From Phymatolithon calcareum (taxonomy: Eukaryota; Rhodophyta; Florideophyceae; Hapalidiales): a stretch of DNA of 64,000 bases. The stretch spans positions 2,356,001 to 2,420,000 of the forward strand of contig OZ345367.1 of NCBI GenBank assembly GCA_977006965.1, in the 5' to 3' direction. Shown here piece by piece: positions 1-10,694 of the stretch (its first letter is position 1; every line of letters begins with the position of its first letter). The translations under genes were made by a program, and so were the position numbers. A model generated the notes under the pieces. That model ran no database searches. It was not told the origin of the DNA and saw only the letters and a list, made by a program, of their open reading frames with translations.

Positions 1-552
1 CAGGACATTGAATTGAAGACCACGTAGTTCTTTCTGTACTCTTCAATGCGAATTTGAACAACTGCACAGATCCAGCAAATGGCCTGCTGTCCTCTTAGGT
101 TACCAATTGAATAGATGTACATGGAGAGCTTCTGAATCAGTGCAAATTTACTGTACGACAGGAAGAGAGAAGAGAGAAGCACGGCAGATTTGTTTACGGA
201 ACTCGCGTCCAATCAAAATTCATCGGAGTAGGTCCTTGATCTCTTATCTGCCTAAGGCCATGTTGTCCAATGTCATTGGTCAATTCATGATATGAGCAAT
301 CAGTCATGACATGTGCTTCGTCGGGAAAGAGGGATGGATTTCTATCATACGTCCGCGAAAGCTACTGTCGTGTAGTCGGAAATTGCTGACTAGTAAGACG
401 TCTTCGGCGTTGAGTTGACGCTGAGGAGCACTAAAAGCCATTTCCAGGGAATGAGTAGAAGTAGGATAGTAGTTGATTAGCTCGGCGACCTGATGGTACC
501 AAGTATCATACCAAACGCATATTTTCAATCGCCTCGGCATCTAACAGCGCGA

Positions 553-576
553 TCGTTCATACGATCGTATGAACGA
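553..576. repeat. Perfect 24-bp palindrome
   Basis: The 12-base arm 553-564 is the exact reverse complement of 565-576, with no loop. It lies 7 bp before a longer palindrome. It could extrude as a cruciform or fold as an RNA hairpin. No protein-coding role is apparent. Confidence 0.9.
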
Positions 577-583
577 GATGAAC

Positions 584-621
584 GGGGAAGGCGAAGACTG
601 TCGACAGTCTTCGCCTTCCCC
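584..621. repeat. Perfect 38-bp palindrome
   Basis: Arms 584-602 and 603-621 (19 bases each) are exact reverse complements meeting at a GTCGAC centre. Beyond one mismatch the match continues for about five more bases on each side. It is one of the longest perfect palindromes in the window and sits directly beside another one. Confidence 0.92.
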
Positions 622-823
622 ATTCATTCATCTCCCTTCTCATGACTATGAATTTTAGACGCACCCATTGGACAGCACTCCATATACAGTATACAGTAAC
701 AATTACTGGAATTCGTTTGGAGCGCGGTATGATACTGTACCATACAGTATGCATTTCATTCGCTTGGCTCCTTCGGAGAAGAGTCTCGTGCTCTTAGGAT
801 GGAGGAAAATTTCCTGAGGTCGA

Positions 824-847
824 CGCTTTTCCGGATCCGGAAAAGCG
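824..847. repeat. Perfect 24-bp palindrome
   Basis: Arms 824-835 and 836-847 are exact reverse complements around TCCGGA-like bases. It is the third long palindrome within 300 bp. Confidence 0.9.
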
Positions 848-979
848 CGCCTTTCCGCCAAAACCCATGAGTGAACAATTCGTACACGGACCAATGAAAT
901 TGGTTGCCATGGCTACAGACAGGCAGCAGATTCTGCACTGTTCTTTCGAAACATAGCTATTTTTCGCTTCGAAATGTGC

Positions 980-1012
980 CTCCATGAAGCTGTTAACAGT
1001 TGATTCATGGAG
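980..1012. repeat. Hairpin with nested palindrome
   Basis: A 9-bp arm at 980-988 pairs with 1004-1012. The loop contains its own palindrome, CTGTTAACAG. It belongs to the cluster of inverted repeats in the first kilobase. Confidence 0.7.
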
Positions 1013-1051
1013 ACAATTTTATTGTGTAAACTGCTGCAGTAAACTGAGGGC

Positions 1052-1119
1052 TTTGAAGCAACTTTTTAGATGCTTAATTTTAATTAAAAATAAATAAACA
1101 ACTGAAAAGTTGCTTCAAA
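1052..1119. repeat. 15-bp inverted repeat, AT-rich loop
   Basis: The arm at 1052-1066 is the exact reverse complement of 1105-1119, separated by a 38-base AT-rich loop. A sequence resembling part of this unit (AAACAACTGAA followed by AGTTGC) recurs near 3030. Confidence 0.8.
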
Positions 1120-1154
1120 AACTTTTTAGGGGAATTTGGTGGAATGACCATGTA

Positions 1155-1532
1155 CAGTACACCCCTTCTAACTGCAAGTGTTCGGGACAGGTAGTCGAGT
1201 TGCAGTTGAAGAGTGATTTCAGTCTGAGGGGTCTATCATAACACGAAGTTTTCAGACTCACCCATTTACGGGGACAATGAATCAAAAATGGTTGGACAGA
1301 CGACTTGTAGATGGATCGAATAATATTATTATGTCCCGATCAACGAATGGCTAAAAAATAAACGAAAATAAGGGTCTTCAGTTTTGAGGATTGCAATTGG
1401 CTTGCAGTTTGCAGTCTTGCAGGTGACCTTAAAATTTAGATATTTAGGCCGATTTTTAGTCAGGAAAGGCACTCTGATTTCAGTTCTGCAGGGATTTCAC
1501 TTAGAACGATTGCAGTTAGAAAGGGTGTACTG
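1155..1532. mobile_element. MITE-like element with TA flanks
   Basis: Terminal inverted repeats of about 23-26 bp (outer sequence CAGTACACCCC...) face each other at the ends with one mismatch. The element begins CAGT, ends ACTG, and has TA dinucleotides immediately outside (1153-1154 and 1533-1534). This is the layout expected of a non-autonomous Tc1/mariner-type element inserted at TA. The ~330-bp interior has no coding capacity. Superfamily assignment is inference from the CAGT/TA ends only. Confidence 0.6.
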
Positions 1533-4130
1533 TACTTTCCGTATAGAGTGCTCTGCGTACGGATGAGTAGGAGATTTGACTACGGTGCCTATTTAGCGAA
1601 TTTTCCCAACTTTTTTGGTCCATTCAGCGAATTTCCGCAATTAGTTTTACTGTATGAGAATTAAAAATTGCACGGAAAATTGGAGGCTGAGAATCAACGA
1701 GACAGGAGGCAGGAGATCACCGCATGGTCAAAGCCCGGCCAAGCAAGGCAGCCGACGGGGTACTGCCGAAGAGATGAGCATTTCGGGCGAAGAGTGGTGG
1801 ACGCGGGCGGTGACCGGCACGTGAACAGAATCTCATACTGGGGGCCCGACGCGAGGTGCAGACAAGGCAGTTTATGCTCGCGTTGTGGGGGCTGCGTTCC
1901 GAGTTCGCATCGGCGCAATATGACGACTGCGGTTGTTACGGCAGTTGAGCCTCGGTGCGGACTTCCGAGCGCAGAACACAACCCCCACAACGCACTCATA
2001 AATAGCCTTGAGTACACGTCACGTCGCGCCGCCTGTCAGAGAGGTGTCGAAGGGTCGCTCTCTACAGCGGTTGTCACTTGTATTCCATTTCTGGACTCAT
2101 ATACTATGACCTGTGTGATGCCAAAGTAGACGTATCTACAGGCTGGCGCTCGGCTTAGTTCCAGCCTCAGGCACCTCAGACCTGTCTTTTGCTCACCTAG
2201 GCAAGAGATTCTTTTTAGCTTGTTTGATTCTGCATGATGTATGCTCACTGACGTTCCCTACTGTGTTTTGCCTTCTACCAGACCTCAAATAACACTTCTC
2301 GTCGCCAATTATTGAATAAAGCTCCATCCCCCGCCTTTTGAATGGTTCTGACAAGGCTTCGTACATTTGAATTTTTCTCCCTCGGCACGAATAGAAATCT
2401 CCCCCAACGTTCCGCAGCAGCGAGAGCAAGAGTTAGAACAAAATTAGTGACTACTCTAAATGGAAAACTCGAAAGGGAAAGAAACATATTGAAGGTGCAG
2501 GCGGAGTTCAATGAAGAGAAGAAGACCTTGTAGAAGTATCGAAGGAAATTATGTATCTCAGAAAAGGGCTGAAATTAAGGAAGCGCTACTAAGAGCAAAA
2601 CAGATATGGTGTCTAAGAAGTGGCGCTTAAAGCAGGCAGTTCAGGAAGAAGGGCGTCCTAGGATTGCTGTACAGAACGGACAGAACTACGCGCGCATGTG
2701 CTTTAGGAGGTGACTTGCGGGAGTGCTCCAGTATGGACAAAGTCAAGTTTGGGGCATGTTATGGAATGTTGCGGTAATAGTACCTAGTTCTGCTCGAACG
2801 TGCAATAGTGTAGAAGGTAATGGAGGAGGTCACCGAATATACTGGACCCCGGAGAGATGTTAAGAACGGAAAAGGCATTAGACTCCATACTATTCTACAG
2901 CGTCACCATAATTGACAACATGGAGAACGACGAGTCCCTGTATTAGGGACCAGGCGATATACTAGAATGAACAAGTTACGAAAAGCAGCTCCCGTACAGT
3001 CTTAGGAGTGTTAATGAGGGCTTTCAAATAAACAACTGAACAGTTGCAAAAAAAGGGTCACCGAATATGACTGCAAAAGACTCATTCGGGCATTCACAGG
3101 AAGAGAAATGCGAATTGAAGAGATCTTAGGAGAAAAGAGAGTGTCGAATATTGTAGCCGGTGAGAAGCTTCTCATGTTCCCAAATTCTGACTTTGGGGCT
3201 GTTCGAAGAAATTACCAGAAATCCCCATCAATTTTCCAACAGGATCATATAGGCCTACAAAGGAGGGTACTCTACCAGCAACTGGGTGCCAATGCAGACC
3301 ATTCCCTTTTCCTTCATAGGCGAGATGTGATATATCTGCGTTATCATCGATTTTGGAAGGCGGCACGGCAGGGCCAATTCGGCTGAAGGGCGTACTGACA
3401 ATTTGAATTTTGCCAACGCGCTTGGTATGTCGATCTTCTCTATAGTGAGGCAATATTAGCGCCTTGTTCCTTCTGAATAGCCCTTATTAGAAGCTGATAT
3501 TGCGTCACATGAATGTAATCTTATGACCCTTTCGCCAGAGCTGAAATGACAGGCACGTCAGGAAAAACTGCAACAACCCAGTCATCCGAGCAGACAGGGA
3601 CCGCGTGTCCGTGCGAAGTGGGATTCCGGGCTAATGGAAAGTGCCAACATTGCCCTAAATGATCTCCAATGTACGGTAAGTGCAGATTATCCGAAAAAGC
3701 TGCCCACTAGTATTTATGTATATACTTGACTAGAATTGTAACAATTCTGCATGGCACTGACCAGTTGCCAAGTCGGAATTGCCGGGATGTTGGCCACGCC
3801 AGTCTCACAACGTATACTTCTTCCCCAGTGCAACATCTCTCATAAAATGATTGGATGCTCACATTGTGTTGTGCCGAATGCGGGTTTCATAGCCCCGAAT
3901 CCTCCGTATCCTCAATTTGAGAAGGGTCCGTGCTGATAGACAGGCGGATGCTCGATTTTTCCGATCTCTGGTAGAACAAATTTATGTATGCAAGTTGTGA
4001 TTGCGGATGACAGCGCAGCAGACCGTGCGCCTCGATTGTCCTTGTTGATTGCCTTTTGAACAGAGCTAAGCACATAAAAGGGAATGGCAGTGTGCCTTTT
4101 CTATGCTCTGTGCGCAACTACAGCATCAAC

Positions 4131-5552
4131 ATGATCAGGCCAATTCTTTTGACTACTGGTTCAAGAGGTGATGTCGAACCTTTTCTCGCCTTGTCTGCCG
4201 TTTTGTCCAGCTCACCTGCTGTTGATCAAACAACTTTGTGCATCTCATCTGACACTATGCACTTAGCTCCATCGAACACTGAGAAGTTGCAAACCGTACC
4301 GCTTATATTTTCGCTCGATCGTGCATTGGACCACATTCCAGTGTTTCGCTCTGATGTGGAGAAAAACGATACTGCACGCCATAAACCAGATGAAGATTGC
4401 AGGAGTATTGGGCTTATCATCCGTCACCTAATAATTCCCGATACCAAACGCATATTTCAAATCGCAGAGGAATCAAACTGTACCGTTGTTGTCGCAACAT
4501 TTTATACATTCCCCATTGCACAAATCATCTCCGAAAAGCTGCACATACCGATTGTATTGCTCGAACTCCAACGCACTGTTCCGTCACGGTACTACCCCCA
4601 GCTCATGATGAAAGCCGAAGAATGTGCTGCCGCGATGTACGCCCTTCAACAAGGAGACGTTACCACCTACAAATCAGAGAAGAACCTTGAAACGCATTTC
4701 AGCCATCTTCAAAAATGTATGTCCCCTTTCATTGATGCCATGAACAAAGAACGATCCGACTTCGGCCTCGCTCCGACGACGGTCGAGGACATGTCGGACA
4801 TGAGTTCTCACCAGAACACGCATGTCCTTGTCGCATTTCAGTCCCAGCTTCTGCCTCGGGCCCCGGACATGCCCCCGAATGTGCAAATCGTAGGCTCCCT
4901 AGCAGCCAGCTTCGCTCCACGAACCTGGGACCCTGAGCAGTCACAGCCGGAGCTGTGTGCATTTCTGCGATCTGGTCCTCCTCCTGTCGTGGTGTGTTAT
5001 GGTTCCATGGAAGCTCAAGGAGCTGCACCCGGACTGATGAGGGCGCTTCTATCGGGCATGATAGATGCCGGTGTACAACGCGTGGTGATAGTTCCTGGGA
5101 AGGCAAAACTGGGACTCCATCTTTTAGACGAAGAGTCAGACAAGTCGCTACTTGAATGGTCAAATGGACGAGTTTTCGTCACAGCTGGTAACGTACAGTT
5201 CTCATGGTTGCTACCACAGTGCGAGATGATTTTCTGTCACTGTGGCGCTGGGACGACTAGCGCGGCACTACAGGGAGGTATACCGGTTTTGGGGACACCC
5301 GTTTTAGCAGACCAGATATTTTTCGCTGAGCTCACCAAGAACATGCAGGTCGGCGAACGGGTCGGTACTGTTGGGTTACCGAGCATCACTGCTTCAAGTG
5401 TTGCGAAAGGAATAATGTCTGTGAGAAGGGATATAGTGCGTGCATCGGTAAGGAAGTTTTTCGAGAAGCAGAAACTTCTAGACGAGAGTGTGGAAAAAGT
5501 TGGGCAGCTTGTAGAAAGGATTTCGCGTAGAACTGAGGAGAAATTGCGCTGA
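4131..5552 (+). CDS. GT1-family glycosyltransferase (GT-A)
   Basis: Predicted UDP-sugar-dependent glycosyltransferase of the GT1/GT-B fold, in the branch that includes sterol 3-beta-glucosyltransferases and bacterial macrolide glycosyltransferases. It transfers a sugar from a nucleotide donor to a small lipophilic acceptor; the acceptor is not deducible. Residues 10-14 carry the GSRGD signature that opens the N-terminal Rossmann half. The donor-binding half holds the segment around His370 (CHCGAGTTS) and the Asp394-Gln395 pair that normally contacts the sugar. There is no signal peptide, membrane segment, PH or GRAM domain, so it is probably cytosolic. An upstream in-frame ATG at 4056 exists, but the three paralogues in the window all start at the position equivalent to 4131, which I chose. 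473 residues, single exon. Confidence 0.85.
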   Translation: MIRPILLTTGSRGDVEPFLALSAVLSSSPAVDQTTLCISSDTMHLAPSNTEKLQTVPLIFSLDRALDHIPVFRSDVEKNDTARHKPDEDCRSIGLIIRHLIIPDTKRIFQIAEESNCTVVVATFYTFPIAQIISEKLHIPIVLLELQRTVPSRYYPQLMMKAEECAAAMYALQQGDVTTYKSEKNLETHFSHLQKCMSPFIDAMNKERSDFGLAPTTVEDMSDMSSHQNTHVLVAFQSQLLPRAPDMPPNVQIVGSLAASFAPRTWDPEQSQPELCAFLRSGPPPVVVCYGSMEAQGAAPGLMRALLSGMIDAGVQRVVIVPGKAKLGLHLLDEESDKSLLEWSNGRVFVTAGNVQFSWLLPQCEMIFCHCGAGTTSAALQGGIPVLGTPVLADQIFFAELTKNMQVGERVGTVGLPSITASSVAKGIMSVRRDIVRASVRKFFEKQKLLDESVEKVGQLVERISRRTEEKLR

Positions 5553-8500
5553 AGTCTGAACTTAGAGACGACGGAGTCCGAATCACAGACATGGTTATGA
5601 GCGAATCTATTTTTTGTTTTTTTTAAAAAACAACAACAACAATTTATTCATTCAAGAATCCCTTGAATGTCTTCACTACTGATTGCAGTCATCGAGGGAC
5701 TCGGTTCAACATCCACCTTTACAATCTTAATATTGTTGTTCGCTCATGATACGGATGCAGACTGAAGTTTTTTAGACACGGGAGTCAGGGTTAATAGCAC
5801 ATCCGATTTCGGCAGTAGTTTCAGGCTGAAACTTTCAGCTTTAAAATTCTCCTGCGAAGAATGATTGTACATGGACACGAGTTTGGCAAGTTTATTTCTA
5901 AAAGCCCCGCAGTTATTCAAATATACGGGAAAAGGCTTCCTCGGCAGTATCTTGGTTTCAATTTTCCAACGAAAATATTGTGTAGAACGGTCCTAAGCGC
6001 TGAAGCTCTTACTCAAGTCGTCATTTGGGAAAGGTTCAAAAAGCGACTTGATTAGAAGCGCTCAATATGTCATAATGATATTAACGTGAAGTGACGATAT
6101 CGGCCTTGCCACTGTTCTCTGGGTTTGCACTTCTTGACGTTTGTGCTTGCCGATTTTCATTTGCCTCATTGGACAGCCGAATCACGACAGCTGCATCTCG
6201 TTATTAACACGTAACTACTGAAGGAGGCCAAAATGCTGTACACTCTATTTTAAAAAAATTGGAAATGAGAAAGGGCAGTCAACCCTAATTTACTGTATTT
6301 TGATAAAGCACTGTACAGTGTTAAAATAGATTCATCCAGCTCGAACATTATAGTCCGGGGGCTGCTGTACCATACAGTAGGCTCACTATTCCCAATTTTC
6401 AGGAGCATTTCCAGTGGCTACTCAAACCACTAGAACTCACTGAACTCTGGTGTCCAGTTCAGTATGCGTGGTGTGTGGATTTGGAAGCAAAGCAAATTTA
6501 AGTTTGGCCTTTCACGTCAATAGTACTGGTATTAGACGAATTCATGTGTTTTATGAAACATCATTGAATATGATCTACCATATCTGCTGAGGCATTGTCT
6601 CAAGTTGAGACAATGCCCCAGCAGCCATGTCCCAGAAGATACTGCATCATAAATTTATATCTCGAGTACTGTACTGATCGCGGCAAGCAATCAAACACGA
6701 TATTCTGAATGATTGTTGTAACATTGTCCGATCCAATCAAATCTCATAATAACAGTATTCCAGACGAATCTCGTGCTCCATCCATGCCAACCTTGTGCTG
6801 ATGCTAGAGGTCCGCCTCTCGCAGGGCCCTGCTCTCCCTCTGCACACCCGTTTGGCACTGACGAGCAAAGAAAATTAAATTCTTCTTCGCTCAAGTCTCA
6901 CCCAGGAGTATTCCGCCTTTTCCACAAGTCATGGGGTTCTTCGCAGCTTTTCAACGCCTCCTAAACATGCTGTGTCACCAGCTCAAGATCGTCCTATGGG
7001 CGAGCGTCATGTCACGCCGCCGCGATTGCTTCATCGACATTTAGCACTTAGAGCGTTGTCTTCGCACACTAGGGAAGAAGAAGCCTCAAAAGGAAACCTT
7101 GCTCTCGCCGGCACAAAGAGTTTTGTCTCTGGATGTCACCCCGAATGCGGGAAGGGCTTCTTTCACAATGTCTGCGGAGGAAACCAGGTAATTCTTTCAA
7201 TTTTCGACCGTTTGTGAGCGTCCATGAGCAAGGGCTTTTTCTGAACGCTGTTCTTCGAATAACCAAGTATCTGGTTCTAAGCTCATCCTGTGGGAGAGCC
7301 CCCTATGTCTTTCTCTTTGCAACTCATTTTCTGTACAAAAGGATATGTAAATGTAATTCTTTCATCTTCTTCTGCTTCTTTATTAAGCAACGGCGAACAT
7401 CTAGATTGAACGTACGAACATGATCACTCGAGCAGCTTCTCTTTTTGTGCAAGTCTAGGCAGCTCAATAACTTCCTCACATCACAGCCCCTGCACTGTTT
7501 TTCTAAGTACGAGTACGATAAATTATCGTTGATATCTTGTGTAACATGGTGTAGCCATTCGTATTCTTTGCCCTGGATGACCGGGTCGCTCTGTACTTTT
7601 TCATGCCCTGTGTGACCGTGGTGAGAATCTTCAACCAGAGGTATACTGTTCGTTTTAATTTAATCATGTATCACTACCCCACGTCTAGCGGTCGGGTGGT
7701 GCTGCTGTGTCCGGAGATGGTCACTTTGTAGCATTGATCATAGGCATATCTGCTCACCATGAAGCTATCCCACGGCGCAATACCAGAATCCCCGCATCAC
7801 CGGCTTGTGCGGGACAGTGGAGTATTTCTTGTTGGAACCTTGCACTAATTCTTCATACTAGACAACTGCAATTCGTTTCATGCTTCGTAAAATAATGAGC
7901 TATCGCACACAAGGCGGAAGATTCTACGTCGGGCAAGTCCGTTTTGCTGACTCAGTGCGGAAAGTACTAGATGTACGTAGGATTGCACGATAGCCGCCAA
8001 TTGCAATCAACCCGTGACCAAAGTAATTGCTCTTCTCGCTAGGGGAGACAGAACGCCATGGTCGCACAAAGATTTTCCGGAGAAGATTCGAGGAAGATTC
8101 GATACACGAAAAGCTTTGGATTTATTCCGAACGTTTAATGATACTCCAAGAGCATGGCGTTGATGTCACTCCGGCCGCAATGAGTATCGCAATCGAGGCG
8201 ACAATTTTTCATGCAAGTGCTCTTCTGAGCCATAAGGTTCCTACTCGCAGCTAATTTTCGATGAAGACAAGAGCAAGCAATTGAAACTCACAGATGCGCA
8301 GAGATGGAGATAAAATGTGGTAAGAAGCCCACGAAAGAGAAACCAGTCGGCCTAAGGGTTCTCCGCCGGAACTATGAGAAACAGATAAACAAAATGTTCA
8401 TATATATTCCTTTCCTCCGCCAACACGATTATACATGAAGCAAGTAAGCTCAGACGAGAACACAGTGGAAATCTATGTGAATGCGAAAATTGCAGAGGAA

Positions 8501-8918
8501 TCCAACGCAGAACCTACAAGGATGAAAACATACTGCGCATTGGCCGTCAAGCAAGTGATTATGGTGCCAATGTGGGCAAACGAAGAAGAATGTAGAGCAG
8601 CAAAGACGTTTTTCAAAGCAATAGCTAATCGTTACCAGCCCGACACGCACAGAATGTGGTGAACGTAATCAAGTTTCTGAACAATGAGAAGCTGTTTTAA
8701 AACAATTTCAGACGCTTACCGTTTACGTAAGCGATCTTCCGCAGTAAATAAAGAAAGAGAAAATGTGGTGAAAACATTGCGGGGATGATTAAATGATTGA
8801 GATATACAGTGCCGTTTAGCCTCCCATTGGGTCGCTGCCCATCTTTACAATAAACAATATGACTCCGAAGCACTCGGATTACGGTGCACAGCCTGAGCAA
8901 GGGGATAGTAAAGAGAAT
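5553..8918. other. Intergenic, no supported gene
   Basis: AT-rich just after GT-A, with a T-run followed by A-run near 5611-5645. Only short overlapping open frames occur, for example at 6972-7217, 8027-8254 and 8435-8662, none with a recognisable domain. A near-perfect hairpin lies at 6584-6624, and a 12-bp palindrome (CACTGTACAGTG) lies at 6309-6320. Confidence 0.5.
6584..6624. repeat. Long hairpin with 1-nt loop
   Basis: Arms 6584-6603 and 6605-6624 pair over 20 bp with a single mismatch. The inner 13 bp are perfect, and only one base separates the arms. Confidence 0.85.
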
Positions 8919-10694
8919 TTACCCAATCTTCATGCGTCTTGAGTGCGCACGCTCGAGGAGTGCAGCGGCTCTATCAGGATCAGGCTCCTCTCCAGGTCTT
9001 CCTTCCTTCAGCAATTCGGCGAGCTCCGTCATAGCCTCAATAAGCTCACCTTCTTCCACAGCTCGTGTATACAATTGGACCGCCTTCCCAGAGTCCGTCG
9101 TCATGCCATCTCTGCATTTGTCCAAAATCGAAGCCAATCCCCTAAGGGCATACGCATTTCCTTTCTCCTCCACGACCTTCTGCAGCAACGCTTGCGCGCT
9201 CGTCGTATCAATAGGCACGTCGTCCCAGCAGGTCGTCAATGCAAACACCTCTTCAACGTTCATATCTGCCATCTCACTATCTCCAATAGCGGAGAGAAGA
9301 AGCTGATATGCGCGTTGACTGTCCCGCGGCGCTTCCACTCCGCACTCCAGCATGAATGCCAAATTCGCCCTAGACTCCAGGTTATCTTCCTCACGTCCAG
9401 CCAGTTCGTAAAGTTCAACGGCTTCCTTCGTATTGGGACCCCCGATTCCCTTTCCGCTTCGAAGAAGCCACGCAAGACTGCACATATCATCAGGATTTTC
9501 CTCCAATCTAATGGCCTCCCGCAATAGCTCGACAGCTCGCGCCCTGTCCGAAGGAACGTCCGCTGCTCCGTCTTGCAATAATGACGCCAACAATCTCATT
9601 GACTCGACATCACCGCCCTCATCAACGGCTCTCTCGTAAAAATGGACTGCACGAACAGGATCCTCCGGAATATTGGATGCACCGTTTTCGAAAATGGAGG
9701 CCAATGATCTCATAGCACTGGCACATTCGCCTTCATCAACGACCTCCGACAACAATTTCAGTGCTCTTTCCGTGTCCATAGGCACGTCATCGTCGCCCGC
9801 AATTATACCGACAGCATCCTGCACGTAGAAGTAGGAAGAATCACAATCGTCAATAGCCACATGAAGCAATTGCGCTGCACGCACACTGTCGGCCGGCACC
9901 TCTACGCCGCTATCCATCATGAACGCAAGATGCATGATCGCACGTTTGTTTTCGTCTTCAATTGCAGCTCGCTTGTACAATGCTGCAGCTCTCTCACAAT
10001 CCACAGGAACACCACCTTTACCACTTCGCAATAACTCGGCCAATTCGCACATGTCCTCCGATTTCCCGTAATCTTCCACGGCACGGTTCAATACCTCCAC
10101 AGCACGCGGTCTGTCCGCTTTCACGCCGTCGCGGCCGCTCATGAGAATAGAGGCAAGATTGTGCAGTGCCTCGCACTCTCCGCCCCCGGCGATAGCCAGT
10201 TCGTAAAGCTGAACCGCCCTTGGTGCATTCTGCTTTTCCAGCATGTTGCCGAGGCTGGAGAGCGCGTAAACGTTTCCTCCCTTCACGACGACGTTGTACA
10301 ACAGCTCTAGGGAGAGTTTGGTGTCGATTTGGATTCCATCTTGTCCACTTGCCAGACGAAATGCTTCTTCGGCGTTGTAGCCTTCAAAGCCGTCTTCATG
10401 CAGGGCTTTGTCTAGAATCTGGAAAGCCTCGTTGGTGTCTTTTGGGATTTCAGTACCGCACTCCAGCATGAATGCAAAGTTTGCAGCCGCGTCGAAGCTC
10501 CCCTCTTCTTCAAAAGCTCTTCTATACAACTCCGCCGCCCGCTCCAATTTTTCCGGATTTCCGCCTCCGGTAGCACGTAGCATGTGTGCTAGCTCGCACA
10601 TGACTTGAGAATCTGGTTCGAGACTTAGAGCTTGCTCCAGCTGCGCAATTGTGCGCTTCTCATCTCTGTTCGCGTCGTCGAGTCCTTCATTCAT
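8919..10694 (-). CDS. Sel1/TPR-like repeat protein
   Basis: 591-residue acidic protein made almost wholly of Sel1-like (SLR) helical repeats, a subclass of TPR solenoids. Repeats of about 36-40 residues recur from residue ~15 to the end, each with a core of the type RAxxLYxxAxxEG...AMxxLAxLLxxG. Sel1-like solenoids are protein-interaction scaffolds, for example in ER-associated degradation, chitin-synthase activation and signalling. Here there is no signal peptide, no TM segment and no extra domain, so a soluble cytosolic scaffold is the most I can say. The high similarity among repeats suggests internal duplication. It is single exon and isolated, with more than 3 kb of non-coding DNA on each side. 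Confidence 0.85.
   Translation of the reverse strand: MNEGLDDANRDEKRTIAQLEQALSLEPDSQVMCELAHMLRATGGGNPEKLERAAELYRRAFEEEGSFDAAANFAFMLECGTEIPKDTNEAFQILDKALHEDGFEGYNAEEAFRLASGQDGIQIDTKLSLELLYNVVVKGGNVYALSSLGNMLEKQNAPRAVQLYELAIAGGGECEALHNLASILMSGRDGVKADRPRAVEVLNRAVEDYGKSEDMCELAELLRSGKGGVPVDCERAAALYKRAAIEDENKRAIMHLAFMMDSGVEVPADSVRAAQLLHVAIDDCDSSYFYVQDAVGIIAGDDDVPMDTERALKLLSEVVDEGECASAMRSLASIFENGASNIPEDPVRAVHFYERAVDEGGDVESMRLLASLLQDGAADVPSDRARAVELLREAIRLEENPDDMCSLAWLLRSGKGIGGPNTKEAVELYELAGREEDNLESRANLAFMLECGVEAPRDSQRAYQLLLSAIGDSEMADMNVEEVFALTTCWDDVPIDTTSAQALLQKVVEEKGNAYALRGLASILDKCRDGMTTDSGKAVQLYTRAVEEGELIEAMTELAELLKEGRPGEEPDPDRAAALLERAHSRRMKIG

Larger units (their letters stand above)
1..4130. other. 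Non-coding repeat-rich region
   Basis: No reading frame here looks like a gene. Open frames are short, overlap on both strands and show no recognisable domain. The first 1.1 kb holds several palindromes, listed separately. A small inverted-repeat element lies at 1155-1532, and a 20-bp inverted repeat with two mismatches pairs 1880-1899 with 1974-1993. The rest, including a 153-codon open frame at 1668-2129, shows nothing I can support as coding. Confidence 0.6.

Noticed and set aside
1668-2129. 153-codon open frame
   Set aside because: It overlaps an equally open antisense frame and a long inverted repeat. Composition is Arg/Cys-rich with no domain or homologue visible.
6972-7217. Possible exon ending at a GTAATT near 7190
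   Set aside because: A splice-like site was seen, but no convincing second exon and no homologue.
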